From: Pedobacter sp. SYP-B3415
Lineage (GTDB): Bacteria; Bacteroidota; Bacteroidia; Sphingobacteriales; Sphingobacteriaceae
Reading direction: 5' to 3'
Length of the DNA: 64,000 nt
Assembly: GCF_004138205.1 (NCBI RefSeq)
Contig: NZ_RXNQ01000007.1
Coordinates: 54,201 to 118,200, forward strand
Position numbers and translations under genes: made by a program. Of this stretch, positions 24,311-34,000 are shown piece by piece; the stretch's first letter is position 1; every line of letters begins with the position of its first letter. The notes under the pieces are model-generated. The model was given only the letters and a program-made list of their open reading frames with translations. It did not search any database and was not told the DNA's origin.

Positions 24311-25246
24311 ATGCGTAAAGCAGTGATAGACATGGGTACCAATACCTTTCACTTATTGGTGGCTGATACGAGAGCATCGGGATATGAGGTGCTTTTTAAG
24401 ACAAATGTTCCTGTGAAACTGGGGCAGGGTCGCATCAATGAAAACCTGCTTATTCCCGAGGCCATGCAGCGGGGCATCGACGCGCTCATAAATTTTGCAG
24501 CAATCATAAAAAGTTATGATGTGACCGAGGTCGTTGCTACGGCTACATCTGCAGTGCGCAGTGCTGAAAATGGGCGTGTTTTCGTTGCCAGGGCGAAGGC
24601 AGAAGCGGGGATAACGATACGCGTGCTTAGCGGAGATGAGGAAGCCGAGTTTATCTATCGCGGCGTACGCCTGGCCGGTGCGATCAGCGGCACGAGCCTG
24701 ATCATGGATATTGGCGGGGGCAGTGTAGAGTTTATCCTGTGTACGCGGGAGCAGCTGATCTGGAAGAAAAGTTACGATCTTGGGGCTGCAAGGCTTATGC
24801 AACGGTTCTTTCATTCAGATCCTTTGTCGGCTGAGGAACGAGTGGCCATGCAGGCGCACTTTGTGCCACAACTGCATGAGCTGGTTGCCGTATGCCGGGA
24901 ACATCGCCCGGAAACCCTCATCGGATCGGCGGGCGCTTTCGAGACCTTTGCACAACTACTTGCGGAAGAACAGGGGACTTCCTTAGACCTTGCAGAAATT
25001 GCAACCGCTGATATTGATATTCCGGCTTACCGCACACTCGCCGGGCGACTGCAGCAGGCCAGTCATGCCGAACGGGCCGGGATGAAAGGAATGATTCCGC
25101 TGCGGGTGGACATGATTGTCGTGGCGTCGCTGCTTACCGACTACGTACTTGAGCAGGTTAACCCCGGAAATCTCCGGCTTTCTACCTTTGATCTGAAGAT
25201 GGGCGTTTTGTCGACCCTGTTACCAAACAACAGCCACAAGAACTGA
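24311..25246 (+). CDS. Ppx/GppA family phosphatase
   Basis: A 311-residue member of the exopolyphosphatase/pppGpp phosphatase family of the actin-like ATPase fold. Seen: phosphate-1 motif VIDMGTNTFHLLV, ATATSAVRSAENG, LSGDEEAEFIYRG, the phosphate-2 motif LIMDIGGGSVEFI, and IGSAGAFETFA. It is the short two-domain type, without the C-terminal HD domain of long Ppx. Substrate (polyphosphate or pppGpp) is not decidable. It begins 10 nt after the tandem repeat array, which must form its 5' UTR unless a promoter lies in the array. Confidence 0.92.
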   Translation: MRKAVIDMGTNTFHLLVADTRASGYEVLFKTNVPVKLGQGRINENLLIPEAMQRGIDALINFAAIIKSYDVTEVVATATSAVRSAENGRVFVARAKAEAGITIRVLSGDEEAEFIYRGVRLAGAISGTSLIMDIGGGSVEFILCTREQLIWKKSYDLGAARLMQRFFHSDPLSAEERVAMQAHFVPQLHELVAVCREHRPETLIGSAGAFETFAQLLAEEQGTSLDLAEIATADIDIPAYRTLAGRLQQASHAERAGMKGMIPLRVDMIVVASLLTDYVLEQVNPGNLRLSTFDLKMGVLSTLLPNNSHKN

Positions 25247-25257
25247 TTCGGCATTAT

Positions 25258-25293
25258 AAGACAAATGCCCCGAACGTCCGGGGCATTTGTCTT
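25258..25293. terminator. Bidirectional terminator between ppx and dnaJ
   Basis: A 15-bp perfect stem, AAGACAAATGCCCCG / CGGGGCATTTGTCTT, around a 6-nt loop. Its right end touches the dnaJ stop codon. T-runs are weak on both sides, but stem strength and convergent placement fit a shared terminator. Confidence 0.75.
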
Positions 25294-26458
25294 ATTCGAA
25301 GTATTCTTTCATCCTGTCGAAGAAACTTTTTTCATTTTTCCCCGGCTGTGGTTTGAAGTTGGGAGACTCGCGCAGTCTTTCCAGAATAATTTTTTCCTCA
25401 CTGCTAAGCGCCTTGGGTGTCCAGATGTTGACGTGGATGATCTCATCGCCACGGTGGTACGAATTCACCTCGGGAAGTCCCTTGCCTTTCAGACGCAGCA
25501 ATTTGCCGCTCTGTGTTCCGGGATCGATCTTGATCTTCGCCCGCCCGTCTATAGTAGGCACCTCGGCAGTGATGCCAAGCGCGGCATCAATAAAGTTCAG
25601 ATGCAGGTCATAAACGATATTGTTTCCTTCACGTTTAAGCGTTTCATGCGGCAACTCTTCAATGAGAATAATCAGATCGCCGGGAATACCGCCGTTTGGT
25701 GCGGCATTTCCTTTTCCGCTCATGCTCAGCTGCATGCCATCACTCACGCCGGCAGGGATGTTGATGGTAATTGTTTCTTCACCGCGAACTACGCCATCGC
25801 CATGACAGACATTACACTTCGACGTGATTTGCTGGCCGCTACCGTTACAGGTAGGGCAGGTCGAGGTGGTTTGCATCTGACCAAGAATGGTGTTTGTTAC
25901 CCGGCGTACCTGTCCGGCGCCGCCGCAGGTCTGGCAGGTGCTAACCGATGATTTATCTTTAGCGCCGGTGCCATCGCAGGTTTTACATGGTACCTGCTTG
26001 TTTACCTTTATTTTCTTCTCAGCGCCATGTGCAATTTCCTCAAGACTGAGTTTGACCTTTATTCGGAGGTTTGAACCTTTGGCAACACGCCGGCCGCCCT
26101 GACGTTGTCCGCCACCGCCGCCGCCAAAAAAGCTTTCAAACGGATTGTGGCCACCGAAGATATCACCGAACTGGCTGAAGATATCGTCCATGTTCATGCC
26201 GCCGCCGCCATAACCGCCGCCGGCCGCACTGCTGCCTACGCCGGCATGGCCATACTGGTCATAGCGTTGTTTCTTCTCAGGGTTGCTGAGCACCTCATAG
26301 GCCTCTGCCGCTTCCTTGAAGTTGTCTTCCGCAACTTTATCGCCCGGATTTTTATCAGGGTGGTATTTGATCGCCAGCTTGCGGTAGGCTTTTTTTATTT
26401 CTTCCGCTGATGCGCTGCGGCCAACGCCCAACACGTCGTAATAATCTCTTTTACTCAT
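25292..26458 (-). CDS. dnaJ: Chaperone DnaJ
   Basis: A 388-residue type I Hsp40. Seen in order: J domain with HPD (YHPDKNPGD, about residues 33-41), a Gly/Phe-rich linker (about 75-130), the zinc finger with four CxxCxGxG repeats ([32 protein letters not shown]), and the C-terminal substrate-binding domains. It stimulates DnaK ATPase and holds unfolded clients. It lies 63 nt after grpE, so the two are an operon. dnaK is not in the window. Confidence 0.97.
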   Translation of the reverse strand: MSKRDYYDVLGVGRSASAEEIKKAYRKLAIKYHPDKNPGDKVAEDNFKEAAEAYEVLSNPEKKQRYDQYGHAGVGSSAAGGGYGGGGMNMDDIFSQFGDIFGGHNPFESFFGGGGGGQRQGGRRVAKGSNLRIKVKLSLEEIAHGAEKKIKVNKQVPCKTCDGTGAKDKSSVSTCQTCGGAGQVRRVTNTILGQMQTTSTCPTCNGSGQQITSKCNVCHGDGVVRGEETITINIPAGVSDGMQLSMSGKGNAAPNGGIPGDLIILIEELPHETLKREGNNIVYDLHLNFIDAALGITAEVPTIDGRAKIKIDPGTQSGKLLRLKGKGLPEVNSYHRGDEIIHVNIWTPKALSSEEKIILERLRESPNFKPQPGKNEKSFFDRMKEYFE

Positions 26459-26521
26459 CTTATTCTACTGGTCAAATGGTACATCCGGTTACTTCATTCA
26501 TCAGATGACCATTTAAATTTT

Positions 26522-27118
26522 TTATGCACCCACTACGACTTTTGCAAAGCGGATCACATTATCATTCAATGTATATCCTTTCTCTACTTCATCGATCACC
26601 TTACCCTTCAGCTCTGGCGAAGGCGCCGGAATGTTGGTAATGGCTTCATGAAAATCTGTATCAAAATCTTTGTTGATGCTTTCCATCTCTTTCAACCCCT
26701 TTTGAGACAATGCGGTCTTGAATTTCTGATGTACAAGCACAATACCGTCGCGAAGCGCTTTGATGTCCTCGCTGTTTTCGGTTGCTTTAAGCGCCCGGTC
26801 AAAGTCGTCGAGTACGGTTAGTAAGGAAACGATAACGTCTTTACCTGCTGTTTGCAAAAGTTCTACGCGTTCTTTTTGCGTACGGCGTTTGTAGTTGTCA
26901 AACTCTGCATACAGACGCAGATACTTGTCGTTCAATGCCGTATTTTCAAGCTTGAGCTTTTCTTCAGCCGATTGTTCTTCTGCCACCGGTGCCTGCTCTT
27001 CCTGGGCTTCTGCCACCTCGTTCTGGTCCTGCGTTTCTTTCAATGCTTCGTCTGTAGTCTCTTTATTCGTGTCCATCTCTCTTTCTTTAGCTTCTTGGTT
27101 TTTTTTCTTACCAAACAT
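26522..27118 (-). CDS. grpE: Nucleotide exchange factor GrpE
   Basis: A 198-residue DnaK nucleotide-exchange factor. The first ~55 residues are acidic and Gln/Glu-rich; a long coiled-coil follows (about 55-105), with LRLYAEFDNYKRRTQKER, then the C-terminal beta domain (VLDDFDRALK...HQKFKTALSQKGLKEME...FDTDFHEAITNIP, GYTLNDNVIRFAKVVVG). It is the first gene of the grpE-dnaJ operon; the upstream 140 nt contain a possible TGTCA-type inverted repeat but no clear TAnnTTTG box. Confidence 0.96.
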   Translation of the reverse strand: MFGKKKNQEAKEREMDTNKETTDEALKETQDQNEVAEAQEEQAPVAEEQSAEEKLKLENTALNDKYLRLYAEFDNYKRRTQKERVELLQTAGKDVIVSLLTVLDDFDRALKATENSEDIKALRDGIVLVHQKFKTALSQKGLKEMESINKDFDTDFHEAITNIPAPSPELKGKVIDEVEKGYTLNDNVIRFAKVVVGA

Positions 27119-27186
27119 GATTATATGCGTTTGCTTCGGTTTCGGGGAACTTCAATTTTTTTGCCAGCAGCAAAAAGCCGACATGC

Positions 27187-27202
27187 TGTCAGTTTTTTGA
27201 CC
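27187..27202. promoter_or_regulatory. Possible stress-operator inverted repeat before grpE
   Basis: TGTCA, a T-rich spacer and TGACC form an imperfect inverted repeat about 70-85 nt before the grpE start. No TAnnTTTG box is near, so a different control is conceivable, but the motif is short. Confidence 0.3.
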
Positions 27203-27258
27203 CAATTTGGCCAGGCCCTGGTATTTCTGGCTGGACCTCCTCGTCAAACCTGTCAGGT

Positions 27259-27942
27259 TCAGACCAGTTGTACGTTATCGGTGATCACCCCGCTTTCGCA
27301 TTTGATGATGCGTGAGGGGAAAGTGCGGATGATATGGTAATCGTGCGTTGCCATCAGAACAGCTGTTCCGTTCTGGCTGATCTGCCTCAGCAAAATCACG
27401 ATCTCCTCAGAGGTATCCGGATCAAGGTTTCCCGTGGGTTCGTCGGCCAGAATGATCTCGGGATCATTCAGGAGCGCGCGCGCAATAACCACACGCTGTT
27501 GCTCGCCGCCAGAGATTTCGTGCGGCATCTTTTTTATTTTCGACCGCAGGCCTACTTTATCAAGTACGTCTTTGATGCGTTCAGCAATCAGCGCCTTGTC
27601 TTTCCAGCCCGTAGCCTTCAGTACAAACTCCAGGTTTTTTTCAATGGTGCGATCGGTTAATAACTGGAAATCCTGGAATACAATGCCAAGTTTACGGCGC
27701 AGGTAAGGAACATCTTTTTCGGCGAGTGTCTTCAGATCAAAATCTGCTACCATGCCTTCGCCATTGCCGATGTGCAGGTCTCCGTAAATGATCTTCAGCA
27801 GGCTGCTTTTTCCTGAACCAGTCTGACCGATCAGAAAAGCAAATTCACCTTTATCAATGTGAAGGTTCACATTCGATAATACAAGGTGTTTCTGTTGGAA
27901 AATATCTACGTTCTTTAAATGAATTACTGCGTGTTCTGCCAT
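27259..27942 (-). CDS. ftsE: FtsE-like ABC transporter ATPase
   Basis: A 227-residue ABC ATPase. Seen: Walker A GQTGSGKSS, Q-loop FQDFQLL, signature ISGGEQQRV, Walker B IILADEPTGNLDP, and MATHDYHII. The short length and these exact motifs are those of FtsE, which with FtsX controls septal peptidoglycan hydrolysis. ftsX is not adjacent; instead a 67-residue conserved protein is encoded 1 nt upstream. LolD-like ATPases are the main alternative. Confidence 0.85.
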   Translation of the reverse strand: MAEHAVIHLKNVDIFQQKHLVLSNVNLHIDKGEFAFLIGQTGSGKSSLLKIIYGDLHIGNGEGMVADFDLKTLAEKDVPYLRRKLGIVFQDFQLLTDRTIEKNLEFVLKATGWKDKALIAERIKDVLDKVGLRSKIKKMPHEISGGEQQRVVIARALLNDPEIILADEPTGNLDPDTSEEIVILLRQISQNGTAVLMATHDYHIIRTFPSRIIKCESGVITDNVQLV

Positions 27943-27943
27943 G

Positions 27944-28147
27944 TTAAATCTCTAGTTTCTGAATCTGTCCGAAAGGAAGATCCCTGATCAGTTCCATGAT
28001 GTAATCCTGTTTTTCTGCAAGTCCAAGTTTTTCCAGCGACTTGTCGGGCCTGTCGACCCGGAAGTATGCAAGTAACGTGAATTTCTCATCACGCAGCTGC
28101 ACATAGTCCGGAATCTTTGCGATACCTTTTACTTTGATTACATACAT
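27944..28147 (-). CDS. Small conserved protein upstream of ftsE
   Basis: A 67-residue protein (MYVIKVKGIAKIPDYVQLRDE...) with predicted strands, then a helix (KQDYIMELIRDLPFGQIQKLEI). The sequence FTLLAYFRVDRPDKSLEKLGL looks conserved-family-like. I do not assign a function. The ATG at 28147 is 6 nt after a TATTTTTG promoter box, which removes 17 extra codons in the longer frame. It ends 1 nt before ftsE, so the two are surely co-expressed. Confidence 0.75.
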   Translation of the reverse strand: MYVIKVKGIAKIPDYVQLRDEKFTLLAYFRVDRPDKSLEKLGLAEKQDYIMELIRDLPFGQIQKLEI

Positions 28148-28153
28148 TTTGCT

Positions 28154-28161
28154 CAAAAATA
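28154..28161 (-). promoter_or_regulatory. TATTTTTG -7 box of the small-protein/ftsE operon
   Basis: A perfect TAnnTTTG element on the minus strand, 6 nt before the ATG at 28147. Confidence 0.6.
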
Positions 28162-28210
28162 GGATTTTCAAAACGAATTTCCCGGGTAAAAGCATCAATA
28201 TCTCCAGGCG

Positions 28211-29227
28211 CTACAACGAACCAAGAAAGGCCATCGTATCTATATTGTCGGCATAATCCCAGATCTTCGGTTGCTGGGTCTGCCCAAACGCAACAGTTAC
28301 AACCCCGGGCAACAGTATGCCTGCTGCTACACACTGAATATCGTCCCTGCGTGCGTGAAGTTCGGCCAGGGCCTCATCAATATCCCGGTATTCACCGTAG
28401 TACAGCACAGCCAGCGGTGAGCTCATGCCCTCGTCTTCTTTTACGAGCAGAAAACCATTGTCCAGATGCTGAACCAGGTTAACAAGGAAAATGGATTTAT
28501 TATAGTCGTAGTTGTTGTTGTATTTGAAGTGGTTGATGACAGGCTGATAGTGTTCAATTGCCCGGAAAAGCTGGCCAAAGTCATAACCGCCCGGTACCAT
28601 TAACCTTGAAACATTGCGGCAGCCGAGACCGAAAAAGTCGAATATGTCATGGCCAAGTGCGCTCAGCTCAGCATCGGTTTCTTTTCCAGTAAGCAACGCG
28701 ACGCTGTTCCGGTTCTTCCTGATGATATTTGGCACCCGGCCGAAATAATAATCAAAATACCGTGAAGAATTATTGCTTCCTGTTGCAATGACGGCGTCAA
28801 AGTTCTCAAGGCGCTCAACATAACGGATACGACCATCAAAGGCTGGCTCTGCATGTACAAGTTGTTGTATCGCATAGGGAAGCAGCAAGTCATCAGAAGA
28901 GGAAAGTTTTACCTGTGCGTGGTGACCGCTTGCCAGAACACACAGCAGGTCATGAAGGCCCACCATTGGGATGTTGCCTGCCAGGATAAGTCCGACCCGG
29001 CGGGGCTGTGCAGCAAGCTGCAGGTCTTTTGCCCAGATCCTGATGTCTTCCTCGTTCAGCATTGAAGCAAATCCCTCTGCGGCCCGGCTCACAGCAGCGG
29101 GCGTAAACCAGGGATTGCGGTTTTGCGCACGCCCTGCCAGGTCCATCCATCCGGCATCAGGCTGCCTGAAAAAATCGCCAAGTGCGATGAGCGCGGAAAT
29201 GACTTTTTCGTGGGTTAGGGCAATCAT
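28211..29227 (-). CDS. LuxC-type acyl-CoA reductase
   Basis: A 338-residue protein matching the acyl-CoA reductase (LuxC) family, related to aldehyde dehydrogenases. Seen: the nucleotide-binding VGLILAGNIPMVGLHDLLCVLASG, the glycine-rich VIATGSNNSSRYFDYYF, and the active-site GLGCRNVSRLMVP whose Cys would carry the acyl thioester. In Bacteroidota it is found without the other lux genes, probably making fatty aldehydes or alcohols. It is divergent from the ferredoxin gene; the promoters overlap face to face. Confidence 0.87.
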   Translation of the reverse strand: MIALTHEKVISALIALGDFFRQPDAGWMDLAGRAQNRNPWFTPAAVSRAAEGFASMLNEEDIRIWAKDLQLAAQPRRVGLILAGNIPMVGLHDLLCVLASGHHAQVKLSSSDDLLLPYAIQQLVHAEPAFDGRIRYVERLENFDAVIATGSNNSSRYFDYYFGRVPNIIRKNRNSVALLTGKETDAELSALGHDIFDFFGLGCRNVSRLMVPGGYDFGQLFRAIEHYQPVINHFKYNNNYDYNKSIFLVNLVQHLDNGFLLVKEDEGMSSPLAVLYYGEYRDIDEALAELHARRDDIQCVAAGILLPGVVTVAFGQTQQPKIWDYADNIDTMAFLGSL

Positions 29228-29244
29228 TTTTCCTATTTATGTGT

Positions 29245-29252
29245 TATATTTG
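29245..29252 (+). promoter_or_regulatory. TATATTTG -7 box of the 4Fe-4S ferredoxin gene
   Basis: A perfect TAnnTTTG element, 43 nt before the ferredoxin ATG. It points into the opposing LuxC promoter box only 6 nt away. Confidence 0.6.
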
Positions 29253-29258
29253 CAGGCG

Positions 29259-29266
29259 CAAAGGTA
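29259..29266 (-). promoter_or_regulatory. TACCTTTG -7 box of the LuxC-type gene
   Basis: A perfect TAnnTTTG element on the minus strand, 31 nt before the LuxC ATG at 29227; it faces the ferredoxin box across GCAGGC. Confidence 0.6.
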
Positions 29267-29295
29267 AACTTTAGTGCAAGATTAGAACGAAAACA

Positions 29296-29646
29296 ATGGC
29301 AATTAAAATAACCGACGAATGTATCAACTGCGGGGCTTGCGAACCCGAATGTCCGAATAACGCCATTTACGATGCAGGCACGGCCTGGCGTTTTTCAGAC
29401 GGTACCGCTTTAAATGGTATTATTGACTTTGGCGGACAAGAGGTTGACGCTGAAGCTGCGCGCGATGCCGTATCAGATGAAGTTTATTATATCGTTTCAG
29501 ACAAATGCACCGAGTGTAAGGGTTTCCATGACGAGCCACAGTGTGCTGCTGTTTGTCCGGTAGACTGCTGTGTTGATGATGAAGACATCCGCGAAACCGA
29601 AGATGAACTGCTGGCCAAGAAAGCCTGGCTGCATCAGGAAGGATAG
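29296..29646 (+). CDS. 4Fe-4S dicluster ferredoxin
   Basis: A 116-residue ferredoxin binding two clusters: the first set is CINCGACEPECP, the second CTECKGFHDEPQCAAVCP with the long insert typical of the Alvin/YfhL-type ferredoxins. The middle stretch (about residues 28-66) is a longer linker than in classical 2[4Fe-4S] ferredoxins. It is a single gene with its own promoter and a terminator. The redox partner is not evident; the divergent acyl reductase is a neighbour only. Confidence 0.93.
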   Translation: MAIKITDECINCGACEPECPNNAIYDAGTAWRFSDGTALNGIIDFGGQEVDAEAARDAVSDEVYYIVSDKCTECKGFHDEPQCAAVCPVDCCVDDEDIRETEDELLAKKAWLHQEG

Positions 29647-29661
29647 CCGTAAGATATACAG

Positions 29662-29698
29662 AAAAAGCCGGTTTGCATGCGCAGACCGGCTTTTTTTT
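29662..29698. terminator. Terminator between the ferredoxin and UspA genes
   Basis: AAAAAGCCGGT (29662-29672) and ACCGGCTTTTT (29685-29695) form a perfect 11-bp stem with a long T-run. The A-run on the other side lets it serve the convergent uspA as well. Confidence 0.87.
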
Positions 29699-29712
29699 AT
29701 TGCATTGATTTT

Positions 29713-30162
29713 TTAAACATCACACTTATTTGGAACGATCAATACCGGGCATGCTGATTTTCTTGCCACATGTTCGGCCACACTGCCCATCAGGAAATGA
29801 TAAATACCTGTCCGGCCATATGTGCCGATCACAATAAGATCCGCGCCCCATTCATCAGCCTGTTGAATAATGCCATGAGCGGGACTGTCTACAGTGCTCA
29901 GATAGGTGGTTTCTACGCCATCTGCATATCTGTGCTCAATCTCTTTAAGCAGAATGTGACTGTTTTCCTCACTGTTGTCGTATGTTTCAAGAAATACGGG
30001 AGCGAGGGTAAGATCGGGGTTCACGTTTGCAGCCACCGGTTCAATAATATTGACCAGGGCCGTTTCGGCGCCAAACCTGCGGGCCATTTCATAACCGGCC
30101 TTCGCCGCTTTTTCTGAGCACGTACTGTTATCTACTGCGATCAGGATTCTTTTAAATTCCAT
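29713..30162 (-). CDS. Universal stress protein (UspA family)
   Basis: A 149-residue single-domain Usp. Seen: N-terminal strand FKRILIAVDNS, and the C-terminal ATP-binding signature GTYGRTGIYHFLMGSVAEHV then CPVLIVP. The G-2x-G-9x-G(S) pattern is intact, so it is probably an ATP-binding Usp. Monocistronic; divergent from the NlpC/P60 gene. Confidence 0.92.
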   Translation of the reverse strand: MEFKRILIAVDNSTCSEKAAKAGYEMARRFGAETALVNIIEPVAANVNPDLTLAPVFLETYDNSEENSHILLKEIEHRYADGVETTYLSTVDSPAHGIIQQADEWGADLIVIGTYGRTGIYHFLMGSVAEHVARKSACPVLIVPNKCDV

Positions 30163-30254
30163 GACTCTTTTTTTAGATTTTACCTCGAATTTACAACAAA
30201 AGTTTCCCGCCTATTGTTCGCACATGCCAATTATTTGTAGCTTAGATGCTATAC

Positions 30255-31037
30255 ATGGAAACACAAAACCAAGGATTTGCTATTTGTATCGTTGCTGTTG
30301 CACCTCTCAGGGCAGAAGGATCGGACCGCTCAGAGATGGTGTCACAGGTCTTATTCGGTGAACATGTTGCAGTAATCGGGCAAACCGAAAAATGGTGGCT
30401 TGTTCGAAATGCATATGATCAGTATGAGGGTTGGATAGATTTCAGGCAACTTGCAGCAGTCTCTCAAGATACGTATACAGAACTTGAGAACGGCAGTCCG
30501 CTGGTACCCTTGCAGGCGGGCCTGAGTGTAAGCCATCCGCAGTGGGGCAGAACGTTTCTCAGTCCCGGCAGCCCGCTTCCGTTTTATGATAACGGAAAAC
30601 TGGAATTTGGCGGCCATCATTTCACAGTAGACTTCCAACCACATACACCAGGCTTAAGCGACCTTGTAAAAACAGCCAGATTTTTTCAAAATACGCCCTA
30701 TCTCTGGGGCGGAAGAAATATCTCAGGCATTGACTGTTCAGGCTTTTGCCAGGCGGTTTACCGGCTAAATGGCATCCGCCTGAGGCGCGATGCGTCGCAG
30801 CAGGCCGAGCACGGCTCGCTCGTTGCTTTTCTGGCCGAAGCCCGCGACGGCGATCTCGCATTTTTCGATAATGAACAGGGGCGAATTACACATGTAGGAC
30901 TAATGATGGGGAATGATACGATCATTCATGCCTCCGGAAAAGTACGGATAGACCGTATAGACGACGAAGGAATTTTTAACGCCGAACTTGGCAAATATAG
31001 TCACAGGTTGAGAATTATAAAACGTCTTGTGGAATAG
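30255..31037 (+). CDS. NlpC/P60 (C40) cysteine peptidase with SH3 domains
   Basis: A 260-residue protein with two N-terminal bacterial SH3-like regions (about residues 1-130: GFAICIVAVAPLRAEGSDRSEMVSQVLFGE, WWLVRNAYDQYEGWID) and a C-terminal NlpC/P60 hydrolase with YLWGGRNISGIDCSGF (catalytic Cys) and ITHVGLMMGNDTIIHAS (two His). This is the gamma-D-glutamyl-diamino acid endopeptidase type, probably recycling peptidoglycan peptides. There is no signal peptide, so a cytoplasmic role is likely. I take the second in-frame ATG (30255); 30246 is the alternative. Confidence 0.9.
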   Translation: METQNQGFAICIVAVAPLRAEGSDRSEMVSQVLFGEHVAVIGQTEKWWLVRNAYDQYEGWIDFRQLAAVSQDTYTELENGSPLVPLQAGLSVSHPQWGRTFLSPGSPLPFYDNGKLEFGGHHFTVDFQPHTPGLSDLVKTARFFQNTPYLWGGRNISGIDCSGFCQAVYRLNGIRLRRDASQQAEHGSLVAFLAEARDGDLAFFDNEQGRITHVGLMMGNDTIIHASGKVRIDRIDDEGIFNAELGKYSHRLRIIKRLVE

Positions 31038-31074
31038 CGGAGAAGCCGGCATCATCTGAGAAACCGGAAATCTT

Positions 31075-34000
31075 ATGCCTAAGCTCTCTTTCAATGTGTC
31101 TGCGCGCACCAGCCTGATTTATATTGTTTTTATCCTTTTATTGGTTATAGGAAGTGCCTCAGGCCAAAAATTATCTTCCAGTCTCACTTCGTCGAGCCTG
31201 ACCCGCGTGTATAAACTTACTGATGCTGAAACGTTCCTCTTTGCTACAGGAAAAAGGTCATCATCGTTTTTTCATAACCAGGTTGACTCTTTTCAAATAA
31301 ACAGGCCCTACCAAGCGAAATTATCGCCAGGGCATTACCTGTTTGTGACCGCCCGGCACAATAAGCTGGATTACCGGTTACATGCTGTTCAGAATCTCGA
31401 TATTTTTTTCGTAAACCAGTCAGGCAAACCCGCTTTTATCCTGACCGACCCGCAGGGAAAGCCGGTCAGCCATGCTTTGGTCAGGATCGGGCAGCGCCGC
31501 ACAGTTGGATTCGATGAGAAACAGCAATTGTATGTTGCCCGCCGTATGCTGAAACAAGCGGTAATCCAGGCTGAATATGAAGGTCAAAGCAACTTTTTTG
31601 TATTGGCGCAGGAGGAGCGTGATTATAGCCCCGGCTTTTTCAGAAAGATAATTTACGGTAAGCCGCTTCGCTATGTCTGGCAGCCGGTAAAAAACATCTT
31701 TAACGGACGACACCGGCGGAAAGTTAGATTCGAAGCCAGCAAGCCGGCCTTTACAGGGTACATGACATTCAGTAAGCCCAGGTATAAACCTGTTGACACG
31801 CTGCGCTGGAAGGCACTGGTTGTTACAACGAAGGGCAGATCGATTCAGGCAACAGCCGCCGAGCTTGTTCTGAAACGCCCAGGCGAAGCTGACCAGGTTG
31901 TTGATACAGTTCAGCCCGTAAGAGCCGGCAGTTATTCCGGACAGTTTCCCCTGGCTAAACTTAAATTGCAACTGGACCAGCAATATACACTGGAGCTACG
32001 AAAACCGGGCTCGGCCAGTGCGATGGTATCCAAATATTTTGCTTACGAAGATTACGAGCTTGGTTCGCTCCAGTTTGCTGTTCGTACTGACAAAACTGAA
32101 CAGTCGCCTGGAAATCCTGCCGCCATCTATATGAAGGCTATAGATGATAACGGCCTGGCCGTACCCGACGGCCGCGTCGAGGTGGTCGTTACAAGCGGAG
32201 CAGTCAAGGTCTACGGCGCCAGCGAGGTCTTTGTGCGAGACACGCTCTGGAAAAAAAAAATCAATCTGGAACCCGTTGGCGAAACAAAGCTGGTCATTCC
32301 TGATAACGTATTTCCCCAGGCAGATCTAAGCTTCAGGGTTAGCTTCGAGTTCAGAAACAGCAATAATGAAAGCCGCCGGGAAGAACGTAACCTGACGTAC
32401 AAATATGGTGCTGAACAGATTGTCGGTCGATTTGAACGAGATTCAATCGCTTTTTATTACTATAAACACGGAAAATCGCATCGTGCTCCCGCAGTTTTGT
32501 ACCGTTCTCTGCCTGATGGCAGCTACGCAGACAGCCTGGCTGTTTCGCTGCCATACAAAAGCGGTTTTGACCCACGCTTCGCCGGGTTTGAAATAAAAGC
32601 CGGGAAATTATGGGCCGAAATTGATGTAGAAGATTTTGAACCTGATGTTTCTTTCGTAGCAACGCAAACAGCCGACTCCTTGCGTGTTCAGCTGAACAAT
32701 CCACGGCAAATTCCGGTGTGGTACACCGTCTATAGCGGCAACGGTTCCCTATTTAAAGGTTACGCGCAGAAGCTGGACACGACTATTCGTTTTTCCGGCC
32801 GGAAAACTGTTCACGTTCGCGGCAGCTTTCGGTGGGGCGAGGATGAAAAGCATGTGGAGCAGATGACCCAGTATAACAAAAACCTTCTTGACGTAAAACT
32901 GGATGCACCGGAGGTAATCTTTCCGGGGCAGAGTGTTAATATGCGGGTTGCTGTCAGAGATGCAGCAAACCGCCCGGTCAGCCATGCTGACCTCACCGCA
33001 CAGGCGTATACCACAAAATTTGATCAGCACACTGTTATTATGCCCTATTTCCGCGATCGGCGATATACGGCACTCAAAGCACGTTCGTTTTTCGAAGGTG
33101 AGAACATTGATCTGACCAGCGGGCAGCTGCCGCTTGAATGGCCGCGCTGGGCGAAAAGACTCGCTATTGATACCGTTGAATACTATAAGTTTATGTACCC
33201 CACTGCACGGTATGAACTTGCAGAACGCAGTGCTGACAGCACAACCAGCGTGCTGCCGTTCCTGGTTCGTAATGGGGCGATCGAGCCTGTCAGTATTGTA
33301 TATGTGGATGGCGTACCTGTTTTTTTCTCGCAGTCCGATCAGTTTCAGCGTTATGCTTTTAAAATTGGTCCTGGCCGTCACCGCATTATCCTGCGCAGCA
33401 GTACTTTCGAAGCTGACTTTGTTACGGATATCAGGCCTGGCCACCGGCACGTGATCAGCATACTGGCCGATCCCTCAAATAAAGATGCGCGGGTTGTTGT
33501 GCAGCCCGCAAAGCTTCATCAGGCCGAGCAGTTCGAACTATCGAAATATATGCTTCGCGTAGACGATAATTTCGAATCTGAGAAAACGGTCATTAAAGAC
33601 GACGACGGCAACAAAATGCTGTTAAGCATGCCCCGCCGGGATGAAAAAAATCTGCTCATCGGCCCCATAGCGGCAAATTACCTCACGTTTTCCAGACCCT
33701 CGCTCACTATGCCTTTTTTGAAAGAGGCGGGTTTCAGCTACACCTTTTCGCCGGGACTGATCAGACAAAAGTCGGCACCGCTGTTTGAGAATCCAGATTG
33801 GGTGCTCCGGCCGGATGCAGCCTGGGGAAATACAGATTACAGGCAGCATGTGCTTCAGCCGCAGGAACTGGACAGCATCTGGAACGATTACCTGGATTTG
33901 CGAAGCAGGACCACCCAGCTTTTTCCTGCCGGGAGCCGCAGTCCTTTAGAATCAACACCGCTGACCATTGAGCTCGACACTGCGTTGACGGCTGGCAGGC

